From: Solicoccozyma terricola
Taxonomy: Eukaryota > Basidiomycota > Tremellomycetes > Filobasidiales > Piskurozymaceae
Direction of reading: 5' to 3'
DNA length: 64,000 nt
NCBI GenBank assembly: GCA_001600875.1
Contig: BCLD01000019.1
Location: 387,378 to 451,377 of the forward strand
Shown here in pieces: positions 34,940 through 46,828 of this stretch (positions within the stretch are counted from its first letter, which is position 1; each line of letters begins with the position of its first letter). Position numbers and translations under genes: made by a program. The notes under the pieces are model-generated. The model worked only from the letters and a program-made list of their open reading frames with translations, was not told the DNA's origin and did not search any database.

Positions 34940-36337
34940 ATGCGTTTCCCGGATCTCCACCTTCCTTCCGTGAACGTCCCGCTAGTGCACCTCTCCTCTA
35001 TCCCCCATCCACACCTACCCAATTTGCACCTCTCCGATCTCCGCGACGTCCACATGCCGACTTTGCGACTAATGAATCTACACATGCCAGGAGTCTCGAC
35101 AACAGACGCAACGACCCAATTTCAACCGGGTGATATGACCTTTATTGCACCGATCCTGCTGTCGGTGTTGATACATGTCATCGTCATACTGTGGGGAGTG
35201 ATTACCACCATCCTGTCAGCTTGGACAAGTCATCGCGTTGGATTAGCAGCTACAGCATACCCATTCGAGGACGAGACATCACCATGCTTTTCACCCAAAT
35301 ACACAATATCATACTCTCCAAGGCGGAACGTACATCAGTCGCCACCATTACAATCACCAAGAACAAACGAAGACTTTGGTGTTTTCGCTTCTATGCAAGA
35401 AACGAAACCATACTTCTCCCCACAACGAAGGTGCAACGATCTCCTTCCAGTGCCGTTCAAGCGATCTCTCAGTATGGACTCGAAGCCTGTTGACCTCGGT
35501 GTGTGTTTCGAAAAACCATTGGGGTCGCCAAAATGGCAACGAAGCTACTCCTACTCACCCGAAGTGGACAGTGCAACGAGTTCAACGACTTCTTCCCCTA
35601 TTTATTTCTCAACTTCTCATAGGGGAGGTCGAGCAGAGGAGGTGCCATTCCTTTCTCTGAATGACAATCCTGGCTGTGAATATGGACGATATGGTGGATA
35701 CGGAGGCGTCGAGGAAGAAGCGCCCAACAGTCCCACCGGGTCTCTCTTAGAAGAACGGACAAGTAGCCTTTTGACAGTGAACTCGAGGGGCTCGATCACG
35801 TCTCCGGGTGGGCAGAATTCCGAGAAGACGAATGGGCGGAAGACTGTCTGTTTACTGGCGATCTTAAGGTGTGCTGTCGTTGCTCCATTGGTTTGGTATG
35901 AGACGCAACAAGAGACTCTCTCGGTGAGTTGTGTCGCTTTGGTGTCGAAATGCCCCATCCTGCTCGCTAACCATTTGACCCACCGTTTGCAGTTCAATCG
36001 ATGCGTGTTGACAGGCCTTGACCTAGTCATGGTGGATCTTTTCATTTCATCATTGGTCGCCATCGCACCCATCATCATCATGGTCTGCAGATTCACCCTC
36101 ACTCTTCCCATCTCATTCGAGCACCATATCTATTACGCATCTCTCGTCCTCATCGTTTTCCCTATTATATCTACAATCCAACTAGCGCACGTCTCAACCC
36201 AACCGTTCGCATTACCAATCTATCGCATGGCTGCGCCAGTGGTATCCGCGGTCGTACTCCTCATTTCTAGAGAGGTGGCGAATGGTGATTATTGGGCACC
36301 AATGGAGAGGAAGAAACGGAGCAAGTGGGCTTATTGA
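34940..36337 (+). CDS. Multi-pass membrane protein of unknown function
   Basis: I do not recognise the family. After a His/Leu/Pro-rich N-terminus (HLPNLHLSDLRDVHMPTL) a hydrophobic segment FIAPILLSVLIHVIVILWGVI is visible, then about 200 Ser/Pro-rich residues, likely cytosolic. The C-terminal third has hydrophobic stretches VCLLAILRCAVVAPLVW, LDLVMVDLFISSLVAIAPIIIMV, YYASLVLIVFPIISTI and MAAPVVSAVVLLIS. An intron of 69 nt (35924-35992) with GTGAGTTG donor, GCTAAC and GCAG is likely; it is a multiple of three with no stop, so retention would add 23 residues. Topology suggests five passes. Confidence 0.7.
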   Translation: MRFPDLHLPSVNVPLVHLSSIPHPHLPNLHLSDLRDVHMPTLRLMNLHMPGVSTTDATTQFQPGDMTFIAPILLSVLIHVIVILWGVITTILSAWTSHRVGLAATAYPFEDETSPCFSPKYTISYSPRRNVHQSPPLQSPRTNEDFGVFASMQETKPYFSPQRRCNDLLPVPFKRSLSMDSKPVDLGVCFEKPLGSPKWQRSYSYSPEVDSATSSTTSSPIYFSTSHRGGRAEEVPFLSLNDNPGCEYGRYGGYGGVEEEAPNSPTGSLLEERTSSLLTVNSRGSITSPGGQNSEKTNGRKTVCLLAILRCAVVAPLVWYETQQETLSVSCVALVSKCPILLANHLTHRLQFNRCVLTGLDLVMVDLFISSLVAIAPIIIMVCRFTLTLPISFEHHIYYASLVLIVFPIISTIQLAHVSTQPFALPIYRMAAPVVSAVVLLISREVANGDYWAPMERKKRSKWAY

Positions 36338-36578
36338 TTGGGCCCGGGGCTGTGAGAGGGAAATCTGACGAGGGTTTTCCGAGAGGCTACTCTTCCCAAC
36401 CATTCCAGTCTGCTTGTTGTATCATTTATCCATTATCCATTGCATTGCATACTACTTCCATCACACCTTTTTTCGTTAAAAAAAATCGCAGACATGCAAA
36501 TGACTAAGAAGTCAAGTCATTCCATAAATCATAATCAAAGTCATGTACAGTTTCTCTCAAAACCCCCTGGCAGTCCAT

Positions 36579-38183
36579 CTACTCCTGCATCTGAACATCC
36601 CCATCACCATCACCCGCCGCAGGAGCATCACCACCAGTCCCAGTCTCTGCTGCACCTTCGGCCGGTTGATCGACTACGATCGCCTCACTACTCTCCGACG
36701 CATCACCCGTCCCACTCTCTGCAGCAGGTGCAGGTGGTGGAGCAGGAGCTGCAGCTTCCTGTCTAGCTCTCATTTCAACCAAAAACGGCTCGACACGATC
36801 ATCATCCAACACTCTAAAGTTGCTCTTCTTAACGACCATAGCTGAAGTTGGAGAAACGCCGACTGGAAGTGTGGATGTAGGTGGTGCGCCTATGATACCG
36901 ATCGAGGTGTTTTGCAAAGTCAGGGTTTTATCTTGTTGCAAGGTGTCTCGGAGAGCGTTGAGACCGTGTTGGATGAGTTCCTCGAGGGAGGCTTGATGGA
37001 TGAAACATGGGCAATAGAAAAAGAATAAGTCTCGGGGAGTTCCTGTGAATGAATGTGATTCAAGGAACCAAAACATACCTTCGGCGAATTCTAGATGATG
37101 TTCTTCCAAATACGTCCTTGCACTTTGACTCCTCGCTCCGATTGCATGCGCATGATATTCGTAAGACACGCCGGCGGGTGAGAATTCATATAGATGAGGA
37201 CCGGTTTCCTTTGTGAGGAAGGTGATATAAACACGATATCAGAGATTGAAAATCGAATAGGTAGGGTAAGGGGAAAATGGCATATCTCACGTCTCGACCG
37301 ATGACCAGGAATCCTACTCCGTATGGTCTCTTCCCGTAGATCTGTGTGTTGGATTGAGCTCCTGGATGTCACAACGGCAGCCCACGAATATCAGCGATTT
37401 TCTTCTTTACAAAGCACACTGGGATGAAAAAATGTGAAGACATTGTACTCACGATCGGCAATGCTTTGAACGATACGACTGACTGGAATTGGACGAGCGT
37501 AGAGCATTCGAGATTGCATAGCTTGTTGTCGCATAAAGTTGCTAAATCGGCCCACGTATGTCAGGATTTTTTGGTGTTCCCAAGACCAGCTCCCCCAGTA
37601 TGACAAGCCGAACTCACCTTAAAACACGCGCATCACTTGTCAATCCAGCAATAGCGACTCCAACATGATCATCGATACGAATCATCTTCTTCTGGTAGGT
37701 TGCGAGTTCACCTGTGGATCTCTGATGAAGTGTTGAAGAAAGAAATATATCAGTGAAAGCTCGCAAAGAATAATTGTGGGGTAAATGACGGAGGAAACCT
37801 CACCTTGAGAGTTAAGAGGATAGCATGTGTTTTGGACCTAAGACCGACTGCTGCTGAACCTTGTTTAACTGCTTCTTGAGCGTATTCGACCTTAACAAAA
37901 GCAAAGGGAAAACGCCCCGAGAAGATGAGCGTTCGTATCGGGAAGGGCAGCGCGTACACACTCCAGACTGACCTGGTGAAGACGACCTTGAGGACTCTGC
38001 GGTAGGGGACGTACACGGCTTAAGTGCTCTGTACATGCTGACTAGAAGGACAAAAGTTGAGCGGGCCAACTCACGAATGTCGTGTTGTCTCCATCGTAAG
38101 TATTGCGGAACTGATGAAGTGTGGGGTAGATCAGCGACTGGAGACCCGGGTGGGATGAGCTGCGAGGACGAGATACTGACCAT
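36579..38183 (-). CDS. PRE5: 20S proteasome alpha subunit PSMA1/Pre5
   Basis: Alpha-ring subunit of the 20S proteasome. Exon 1 is just the ATG (38181-38183). Exon 2 (38075-38110) gives [12 protein letters not shown], exon 3 (37973-37996) gives SPQGRLHQ, and exon 4 begins [29 protein letters not shown], which together are the diagnostic alpha N-terminus. Later exons give [72 protein letters not shown] and [16 protein letters not shown], matching alpha-6/PSMA1. The C-terminal tail after [12 protein letters not shown] is long, Ala/Pro/Gly/Asp-rich and acidic. It shares a 267-bp divergent promoter with NIP7. Confidence 0.95.
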
Positions 38184-38450
38184 ATTGGAGAGGGGATATC
38201 GATGATGATGGACCTTGTTTGAAGCGAGGTTAGGAGGGTTGCCCGTTCGACGCTGTCGCGTTGTTTGGTGGATGCCACGTCATCCCCCTCCCTCGGCCCC
38301 TCCTTCCCCCTTCCATTATGGAATCGACTATCAAATCTGCCACGCGGGTTGGGGTCACGTGCGTCTACAATTATTATTGCACCGTCTCCCATCCAACCCC
38401 CCCTTCTCAGTCACATATAGCAAACACTATCACCATCTCCCAACTTCATC
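38184..38450. promoter_or_regulatory. PSMA1/NIP7 divergent promoter
   Basis: 267 bp between the two starts. It contains GCCACGTCA (TGACGTGGC on the other strand) at 38274-38282 and TCACGTG at 38355-38361. No TATA box is obvious. Confidence 0.45.
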
Positions 38451-39753
38451 ATGAGGCCGCTTACAGAGGAGGAAACAAAAGCTGTCTTCGAGAGTGAGTC
38501 GAATGATGGGCCATGTCAGATTTTCACAACGTTGCATCGAGTCTGACGAGTCTTTTGCGGGGTTCGTTTCCGTACAGAGCTTGCAAATTATATCGTATGT
38601 ATAAGTTGTACATCGACTATCGGGAACGGACAGGGGCTGACATGCAGATCTATCCTCTGGAACGTTTTCTTCATCTAAATATCTCTGCTACCTCCTCGAC
38701 GTCCAACCTTCAATAGGGGAAGAACCTCGTTCATCTGATAGATAGACCAGATGAGGATGCTTACTGTTTCAGATTGCACAAGGATCGGTGAGAACTTTTG
38801 TCAATTCGGGCGTCTTGGGTGGAGTAACATGTCAACTAAACCACGATCCCATACATCGCCCCATCATACCATCTCACTACTTGCTTTCATATACCATGTT
38901 CTGGAACCTCAATACATCTCTTATTCAGAGTCTACTACCTTCCTGTTAAAACAATGCATTTGGCAACTTCAGTCGCTCGACCAAACCTCATCTCCCTCGG
39001 AACATGTATGGGTAAATTCAGTAAGACTGGGAAATTCAAATTGGGTGTGACGAGTTTAGATTGGTTGGCTAGATATGCAAAGTACAAGGTGAGTTCTTTT
39101 TTCTTCTTTCTTTCTAAGGGGTGAACCGTTTTGGGAGGTCGAAAGGGAAAGAAAGAGGAGGGGGTTTTTTTTTCTGATTTTTTTTCTCATTTTCATGGAC
39201 CGGTCTTTTGCTTCAGATCTGGATAAAACCACCTGGTGAACTACCATTCCTTTATGGAAACCATGTCGTTAAAGCGCATTTGGGAAGGATAACTGAGGAT
39301 ACACCGGAGCATCAAGGTGTGGTTGTTTTCAGTATGAGTGATGTACCATTGGTGAGTTGGTTTTGTTTCGTCTTAGCCGTCCTGGTTAATGCAATTATTT
39401 GGGAAGTGAGTATAAAGATAATGTGCTGATACGTAGGGACTTTGCTTTGCTTGTATCGATTGATCTAGGGCTTTGGAGTCACTGCTAGATCAACAGTAGA
39501 TACTAGGAAACTCGATCCAACAGGTATCATCGTGTTCCACCAGGCGTGAGCATTACACCCAATCTATCTGACAACTTGACAAGAGCCGCTACTGACACTT
39601 TCCGCCTTTTGGGCTTTTTGTTTACGTGTTAATACAGCGATGTTGGAGAGTACCTGAGAGACGAGGTGAGTGAGGGGTTTGTTCGATTATGTTCGTCGGG
39701 CAATTTCACTGAACTTGCGACAAACTCTTTCTCTGTAGGACACGATGTTCTGA
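38451..39753 (+). CDS. NIP7: NIP7, 60S ribosome biogenesis factor
   Basis: Nucleolar/nuclear protein needed for pre-rRNA processing and 60S subunit assembly; its C-terminal PUA domain binds RNA. Exons join as [168 protein letters not shown] and [13 protein letters not shown], full length and colinear with the family. The acceptor TTATTCAG before AGTCTAC restores the frame of the third exon. A C11 run (39776-39786) lies in the 3' region. Very secure. Confidence 0.96.
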
Positions 39754-40036
39754 GCATATGTAGAGGTAACAAAGTCCCCCCCCCCCTCCCTCCCCCTCCC
39801 CTTGATTGCTCTATATCTGCATTGCTTCTGGGTGTGCTTGACTGCGATGTTTGTATCTACTATCCCCTGATCCATGGGTTCCTTACTGTGGTAACAACAT
39901 GATCACGTGATTTCATTCGTGGGCCTTCTATCCCGACTTGTAAACAAAACAGGAAGCAATCAGCAGCAATTCAAACACGAAACCGACATTCGACGATGAA
40001 TAGGTTCAATATCTCCTGAATTTTCATCCACTCGCT
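39754..40036. promoter_or_regulatory. Promoter of the Myb/telobox-like gene
   Basis: 283-bp interval with a C11 tract (39776-39786) just after NIP7 and the palindrome TCACGTGA at 39903-39910, about 130 bp before the next ATG. Confidence 0.4.
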
Positions 40037-43000
40037 ATGAATCGCACTACACGCTCTTCCGTGGATCGCGATATGGGCACGCCAAAGCGAGCCGGTCACT
40101 CTCGTATGAAATCCGTTGATGGATTGTCTCGTCCGCCTCTGATCGATCTCAAAAGAGTAACGAGGTCGAGAAGCTCGGTACCGTTGCAAACTTCTGTTGC
40201 GTTGAATGACATCACAACCACAGTGGGTGGTAGAACGAGAGCAAGTCATGCCGGTGTCATGCCAGTCATTCAACAAGAAACATTGAATGTCATTGTTGAT
40301 CCTGAATCTCCAAATGGTGGTGTGGATATGACATCCACTTCGTCACCTGCAACGGTACGCCTCGCTAGCCGAATACAACCACGTCGTCCTCCGAAACTCC
40401 GTCAATCGCTCATTAGAAACCCGCCGCTCAAGATGGAAGACCGCGCTGAGGGATTGGAAAAGTATGCACAACAATGCATCTCGAGTCAAATAAACAGTGT
40501 ATTGCAGGATAGCGTGCAGGAGATTAATTATGACCAGATGGTTCGAGATTTGGAATTATTAGATGGTGAGATGAGGTTGTGTGCTGTTCGTATGCGAGAC
40601 GTCGAGGCTGATGTTGAAAAATGATGGGTCGAACGTAATGCAACAGTCACTCGTCGAACAATGTGGACTAAAGGATCTGGGCCGTTCGTCTCCCTGTCCG
40701 AACTTGATCTGCCACACGGCGCAATCCCGTTACCATCCAACTCCATCATCCCACTTGCTATTCACCTTTCCAATCTCTCCAATTTCCTTTCCATCATCAT
40801 CGATCCGAGACTAGCCGTCGAACTTATTTCCTTACCAGGAATGGATGAAAAGATGGCACAGGAATTCGTCAAGGATACCATGAAAGCCGCTTGGAAGGGG
40901 TTCTTGGGTTTCATGAGTAGGAGTGCAGTTGGAGACATATCGACAATCACGTTATTGGTCGACTTCGCAACCCAGGTTGGTAGAGATTATGTGGTTGTCA
41001 ATCCGTCAAAGTACTGATGTGTCCATGCGATCTTCAGCGCTATTTGCAATCCGCAGCGAAACTTCCCTCCACGTACCATACTTCGGCAATCTCTCTCATG
41101 GAACTGGATGAAATCTTCTCTGCCAGTGCCATCGGTCGTCTCGACATCTGGGAACAATGGAAGTCCCTTGATCCTACAAACGAAGATCATGTTCTTATGG
41201 TCAAACAGCGGAAAAGTGATGCCGAGGCGTTATGGAAGGTGGCTGCTGCTTCGAGATTGGAAGAGGTCAGTCAAGCGTGTACAATATCGTGTTCTTGACC
41301 TTTGCTAACCGGGTTCATATGCAGATCAAAGCAAAGAAGTTGGACGTATTGAAAAGGGAGTTCCCGCATGAGAGGTTCAAGAGTGAAATGGTGGCATTTA
41401 TGAACCAAGAATTGCAAAATCCAGATGACGACTCTGTTGGTCTCGTGAGTCCACAGATTTCCTCTGAGTGTGAATCGATCCAGCTAATCGACGAGGTGTT
41501 CCCATCAGCTTATCGAACGCAGCATAGCATTTGCTGGAAAGGTGCTGGATGTTGCAGCATTTCCAGGGGACGAAGTCAATGTCAGCGGATTTCTCGCGGA
41601 TCAACGACCAAGCTCAGAGGATGCTGGTGTAGAGCAAGAGGACGTTAACATGGAGTACGACGGCGAAGATATGAGACCACACGGATTGTTGCGCGGATTA
41701 GGCGAGGCGCAAAGTGAAGAAGAAGATGGTGCCATTGAGTAGGTAGTCGGGTGACCGGCGCAGACGCATGTCCCTGACATTCACTCGACTTTCACAGTGA
41801 TCCTGAAACACAGCATGCCTTCATTGCTTCTCTCGAAGACCTATTAGGGGTAGAAGATCACCGCGGGACCGATGAGGAGGATGCCGAAGAGCTAAAGGTC
41901 TTCCATAAAGCTGCCGAGATCAGCCGACGTGCTATGTTGTCGTTGCAGGATGCTCTAGACATTGGAGGGCTAGAGGACGAAGCCAACGATGAGCACGAGA
42001 GTGCTGGCGGTACATCAGACAGCTACGAGAGCAGTGACGGCCACTCCACCGTCGAAGGAAATATCCCGGGTGATGATGGCGAGGAAGGGAGTGAATTCAG
42101 TGATGGCGCAGGCAGCGATGATGGAGGCTATGACGGCGGCGCTGGCGGTGAAGATGACAACACTGACGGTGAAGGTGATGCGGAGCGAGACGAGTCAGAG
42201 GAAGTGCCGGGGCGAGAAGCAGTGGAGAAGGTAGAGGAAGAAGAGGAGCAGGAAGAAGTGGAAGAGATAGAGGAAGAGGAACCTGCCTCAGTGTCTCAAG
42301 CTGGCAGAAGGGAACTCTCGCAAGCTGCCGCTGCCGTTTCATCAACCCTGCCAATCACCTCCGGACAACGTTTCCAATCGTTCACGTCTATCCAGCCGTG
42401 AGTAACCATGACTCACCGGCCGCTGCGTTTACTGAATCTACTACTGCCCCTCTGATGTCTTTCGTCTGATATCTTTTACTGTCATAGCGCCGGGCGAAAG
42501 TAAGTGTTTCGTGAATTATCCCGCGTCACCCTTGACTGACACCTGTCCTTTCAGATTCAACGAAAGACGCTCAGATGCACAGCGAATTGACTGGGAAAGC
42601 CAATCTCAGACTCCAGGAGCTGTGGCTGAACACCGCACGCCCTCTCGTCAAGGCTCGATCGTGCTTGGAACACCGGAGTCCGTTCGTTCCACCAGCCAAC
42701 GAAACGCTGCCCCTTCAAGCACCGCTGATCGCACTCCTCGAGCTCGGCAGCTCATCAGCACGACGGCGTCGCCTTCCCCACACATGTCAGCAAAGGCGAA
42801 GGGTAAGCAGCCCAGTCGAGGCCAAGTCGTTAGATTGCCTCCTGTACCCGAACATCCGAACACAACAGCGTCGAGGCAACTCAGCTTGGACCCTGTTCTT
42901 ACCCGAGAAGTGGCTGAACCGTACGTCGATGACATAGCGATGGAGGATGATGAGCCAATTGGCGTCGCTGCGGAATCCTCTCGGAGGATCTGGCCTTCGC

Positions 43001-45210
43001 AATCGCGCTCGCTACATCGAGAAGCAGACGTCCCGCTCGTGAGATCATCCGGTCATATTCCGAGAACTGGTAGCAATCTCTCTGATCTCGACCGCGAGAG
43101 CACTGGGATACCATCCCTCTCAGGCGAGAACAGCTTCAGGAACCAACCAGAACGTCCGATAACTCAATCATCGGCACATCACACCCTCCGGAAGGCTTTC
43201 CCAATGCAACGCGGCACCGAATATTTCGATCAGTTCCTTGTTGATGAAAATGGCGAACCGCTCCACGATGTGGACGGTCGCCAGCTCCGCGTGGACAAAA
43301 GGTACGGTCGCAAGGTGCCGCTCCAACCCACTGGCAAGTTGAATCGAAACATCGGACCGTCCGGCTACCGCTATGGCGTCGATCCAGATCGTTCCTTTCC
43401 GTGGTCGCACGAGCAGTCGCTGTTGCTTTACCGAGAAGTGCAGAAGGTACCATTGCTGTCGCTGAACGCTTATACGAAAGTCGTACTGAACCGGTGGGGC
43501 AGCGAGGACAAGCGTGAGAGTCCGGTCAACCTCTGTGATTTCAATGTGAGTGTTACCGATTTGGTACCAGGGGACGAAAGCTCACACCCGCCTCCACCAG
43601 GCTGCTCAATGCCGTGACAAGATGAAGAACCTGGTGGCAGTTCGTAATCGACATGACGAGCCGGTTGTCGGGAATGCGCGATCCTACCTACCCAAAGTTT
43701 ACATTGGCGGTGAAGCTGACGACGACCCTAGGAAGAAAGCGCACGATGCGGAGATGCGTGCCGCGTTAAGAGAAAGGGATTCACGCGAGCACAGGGAAAA
43801 CGAAAAGAGGAGGCAAGCGTCTGCAGCGAGGCAAATGGATGTAGAGAGAAACCCAGAGACTGCAGAGAGAAACCGAAAGGCTAAGAGGCACGAAGCTACG
43901 AGAAAAAGGCAGAGAAGCGAGTCGAAGGATGTCGACGAACTGATGTCTTCGCCGGAACCTGCATCAGGTCATGTTGGACCGGCCACCTTTTCCGCCAAGA
44001 AATCGAGGACTCGTGGCAGTGCCGAGGAACGCTTGTCAACCAGCGGTGAAGATGACGAAATTGCGGGTGATAACTCCTCCGGGGATTCGCCAGAAGTTGA
44101 AGCACTTCCCAGGTCACAAGGGGCTAGAATCCGCTTGCCGGGTTCTTCACGCTCGGTAGTGAAACAATCGCCAACCAGAACTACAAGTGAAACAGCCGCA
44201 ACAAATCTTGCTGCTATACCGGAGGAATCTGCGGCCCTCGAATCGGATGCCGTCTTCGAGCAAGAGGAGGTTGAAGTGGATTTTGATGCGATCCCCGGCT
44301 CAAGTACACAACCAAGTCGCCAACAACCTGCTGCGAAGCCACGCAAGGTCGCACGAACATCCAAGGTCGCTTCTGGACATGTGCCATCTGTCTCTGAGGT
44401 TTCGATACCGGAAGAAGAGGAACCTATCATCGACGCAGCTGCAGGATCGGAAGCTGATAGAGCATCGGATTATCAACCTGTAACGAAAAGGCGAGTCCCT
44501 GATTCGGCCAACAAATCAGGCAAGCGAAGACTCGTCGATGATTTTTCAGAAGATGACGAGGATGAGCAGACGCCTTTGAAGAGAAGGAAGGCAACCCAGG
44601 TCGCGCAGGGAGGGCGACTTCGTCCGCAGTCTCGTCAGGCCGCTGATACTACTCCCAGATCTCATGGTGCATCGAGGTCTCAAGTTGCTGTAGTGATCGA
44701 AACTAGACGGCGAGGGCGAGTCGGGTCTCAGATCACCTCGCAAAGCGGTAATGGGGAGGAGGAGGAAGAGGAGGAAGAGGAGGAAGAAGAGGAGGAAGAA
44801 GAGGAGGAAGAGGAGGAGAAGGGGAAGGTGGAGGAGGAGGGAGAAGAGGAAGAGGGGGAGGATGGGGAAGCGGAAGAGGTAGCCATGGTGAACGCTCTGG
44901 TTTCATCGCCTCCGGGAGGGATGAACTCGGAAGGTGAGGAGGCGGTAAGCAGTGACGACGAGGAGCCAGCAGTGAGTTCTACTTGCTTCACTGACTCTGC
45001 TTGATATATTTTGAGCTAATGTACTATCCATCATAGCCTGTCGCGGGCCCTTCTCGAGTGGAGCCAACTGCCGGCCGACCCTCTCGCCATACCAAAGCCC
45101 CGGAGCGATTTGGGAACATTGTCGAAACCAACCTCGTTCGCAGTCCTCCGCATGGCCGAACGATGAGCCAAAGCACGAGATATCAGCTGACGAGGGCTGC
45201 CAAAGCATGA
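40037..45210 (+). CDS. Large acidic Myb/telobox-like nuclear protein
   Basis: The N-terminal 150 residues are basic and Ser/Thr-rich. A helical domain follows (PLAIHLSNLSNFLSIIIDPRLAVELI, MAQEFVKDTMKAAWKGFLGFM, IWEQWKSLDPTNEDHVLM, KKLDVLKREFPHERFKSEMVAFM). The middle is very acidic with Glu runs. Near 43400-43690 a Myb/SANT-like domain reads FPWSHEQSLLLYREVQKVP...DFNAAQCRDKMKNLVAVRNRH, whose last helix resembles the telobox of telomere-binding Myb proteins. A charged tail with poly-Glu (44755-44819) and Lys/Arg-rich patches follows. The frame contains TGA at 40622-40624 unless a 57-nt intron (40590-40646, GTATGC...CAACAG) is removed. A helical domain plus Myb is the layout of TRF/Taz1-type telomere proteins, but the long C-terminal extension is unusual; the assignment is inference. 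Confidence 0.7.
44755..44819 (+). repeat. GAG/GAA repeat encoding poly-glutamate
   Basis: About 22 consecutive Glu codons, mostly GAG with interspersed GAA, in the acidic tail of the Myb/telobox-like protein. Confidence 0.9.
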
Positions 45211-45564
45211 GGCTGAGCCGGGGAGTGGTCCGCGGGACCTCGAAGTGTTGCATTCGGGGCTGTGAAATTCTATATTCTGTGCGGGAGGTTGTTTGTTTAC
45301 AATTCGGCGATTCTAATATGCAACGCATGGCTGGGGGCTTCCTTCCTCCGTTGCATCCGACCCCAGACCATGGGGCATCCTACAACATCCTCAACAAGCC
45401 ATCTCCATCCTCATCAACATCATCAACACCTCTACACATCTACCACATTCTGTAAGTAGGCGTCCAGCGAGCGCATCACAGGTTCACCTCCTCTCAGACA
45501 GTTGCCTGACCGCCACCCATCCGCCGACCCCTATCCTTTGTTCCATCGAGCAGTCCACCACACC
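45211..45564. other. Intergenic before the Kre9-like gene
   Basis: No gene. An ATC/CTC/CAT-rich stretch at 45390-45450 precedes the start, as in other leaders of this window. Confidence 0.5.
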
Positions 45565-46828
45565 ATGACCAACGCACTCCAGCTCTTCTCCTTCGTCTTC
45601 GGAGTGCTCTCCATGGCTGTCGTTACTTCCCAAGGTACGTATCGGCTCTGACAAGTCGCGACCAGAATATGTTGATGTCTAGGACACCGCTGATGACTTC
45701 TATTTCATGCGGATGCAGCTGCTATCTCGATTCTTGACCCTAATTCTTCTGTTACCTGGTGAATTACATGCTCTCCGTTCGACGAGGTGAACGATACTAA
45801 TCGTGGTCGCTATATATGACCTACCCTCATCCTAAACATCTTCGTCTTCATCTTCATCTTCATCTTCATGTCGTTTTTGTCTGTCTCCTTCCTACACCTC
45901 TCGTATCCCTCTCTTTCCCAACCAGGTATACCAACAACACCGTCACCGTCAAATGGTCCTCTGCAGCGACCGACCCTAGTCCATTCCGAATCATTCTGAA
46001 CAATCCGAATCAATCCGTGTTGAATGGAAATGCTAGCATCGCTGATTCAGGTGAGTGTCAGACAAGGGTTTGTTGGGATGTTTGGAGTCTCTCCCAATCG
46101 ATGCTTGATTGGATGGTGAAACGAGCATCGTGCAATGTGATGCGTGAAGATCTTGGATCAGAGCCCATGTATTTTCTTTCGATGGAGGAGATGGAGGAGA
46201 TCGGGTGGAGTCGTAAGACCAAGATGCGGAATCGCGGATCCATCCTACGTTACCGGAGAGAAATAGCACCAGGAAAATATCTTGTCACAAAACTCATAGT
46301 ATTTCTGCCTCTCAGTACCAACTGCCAATGAGCAAGTCACTATTCTTCTCCCACTCATCAACGAGGGGTATGTCTTTCCTTGTTTAACCACTTGCAGAGA
46401 ATTATTGTCATGCTCACCGCCTTCGATCAACACAGGACCGGCTACATCCTCTACTTCATCAACCCAAACACTACGAGCCAGGTCTACGCTGCGAGTCAAC
46501 CATTTACTATTGCAGCCGGCAATAGTGAGTAACTGCAAGGTGTTTTCCATGCTCTTCTAGGATATTTAAGAAAACTGAAATGGTTTCGTATGCGTTAGTA
46601 ACCACCTCGTCCGGAACTTCGTCTCCTACGATCGCCTCGAGCACATTCCTTCCTGGACCGGTGCAGACTTTCCCGACTTCCTCTCAAGTGTCGTCATCTT
46701 CCTCTGCGTCTGCTTCTGCTACTCAAAAGAGCTCCGCTTCTACTCGTTTTGGCGTCGATGCTGGAAGCGTGAAGACCATGGTCGTTGCGCTCATGGCGGT
46801 CGCTTTTATGTGTGTCGCGACGTTGTGA
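45565..46828 (+). CDS. Kre9/Knh1-like GPI-anchored Ser-rich wall protein
   Basis: Signal peptide MTNALQLFSFVFGVLSMAVVTSQA, then AAISILDPNSSVTWYTNNTVTVKWSSAATDPSPFRIILNN, the beta-sandwich domain shared by Kre9/Knh1 and fungal Ser/Thr-rich GPI proteins. It continues with QVTILLPLINEG and GYILYFINPNTTSQVYAASQPFTI. A Ser/Thr-rich stalk (SSQVSSSSSASASATQKSSAS) leads to a C-terminal hydrophobic tail (MVVALMAVAFMCVATL) preceded by small residues, as expected for a GPI signal. Probably linked to cell-wall glucan. Six short exons. A second member starts at 63465. Confidence 0.85.
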
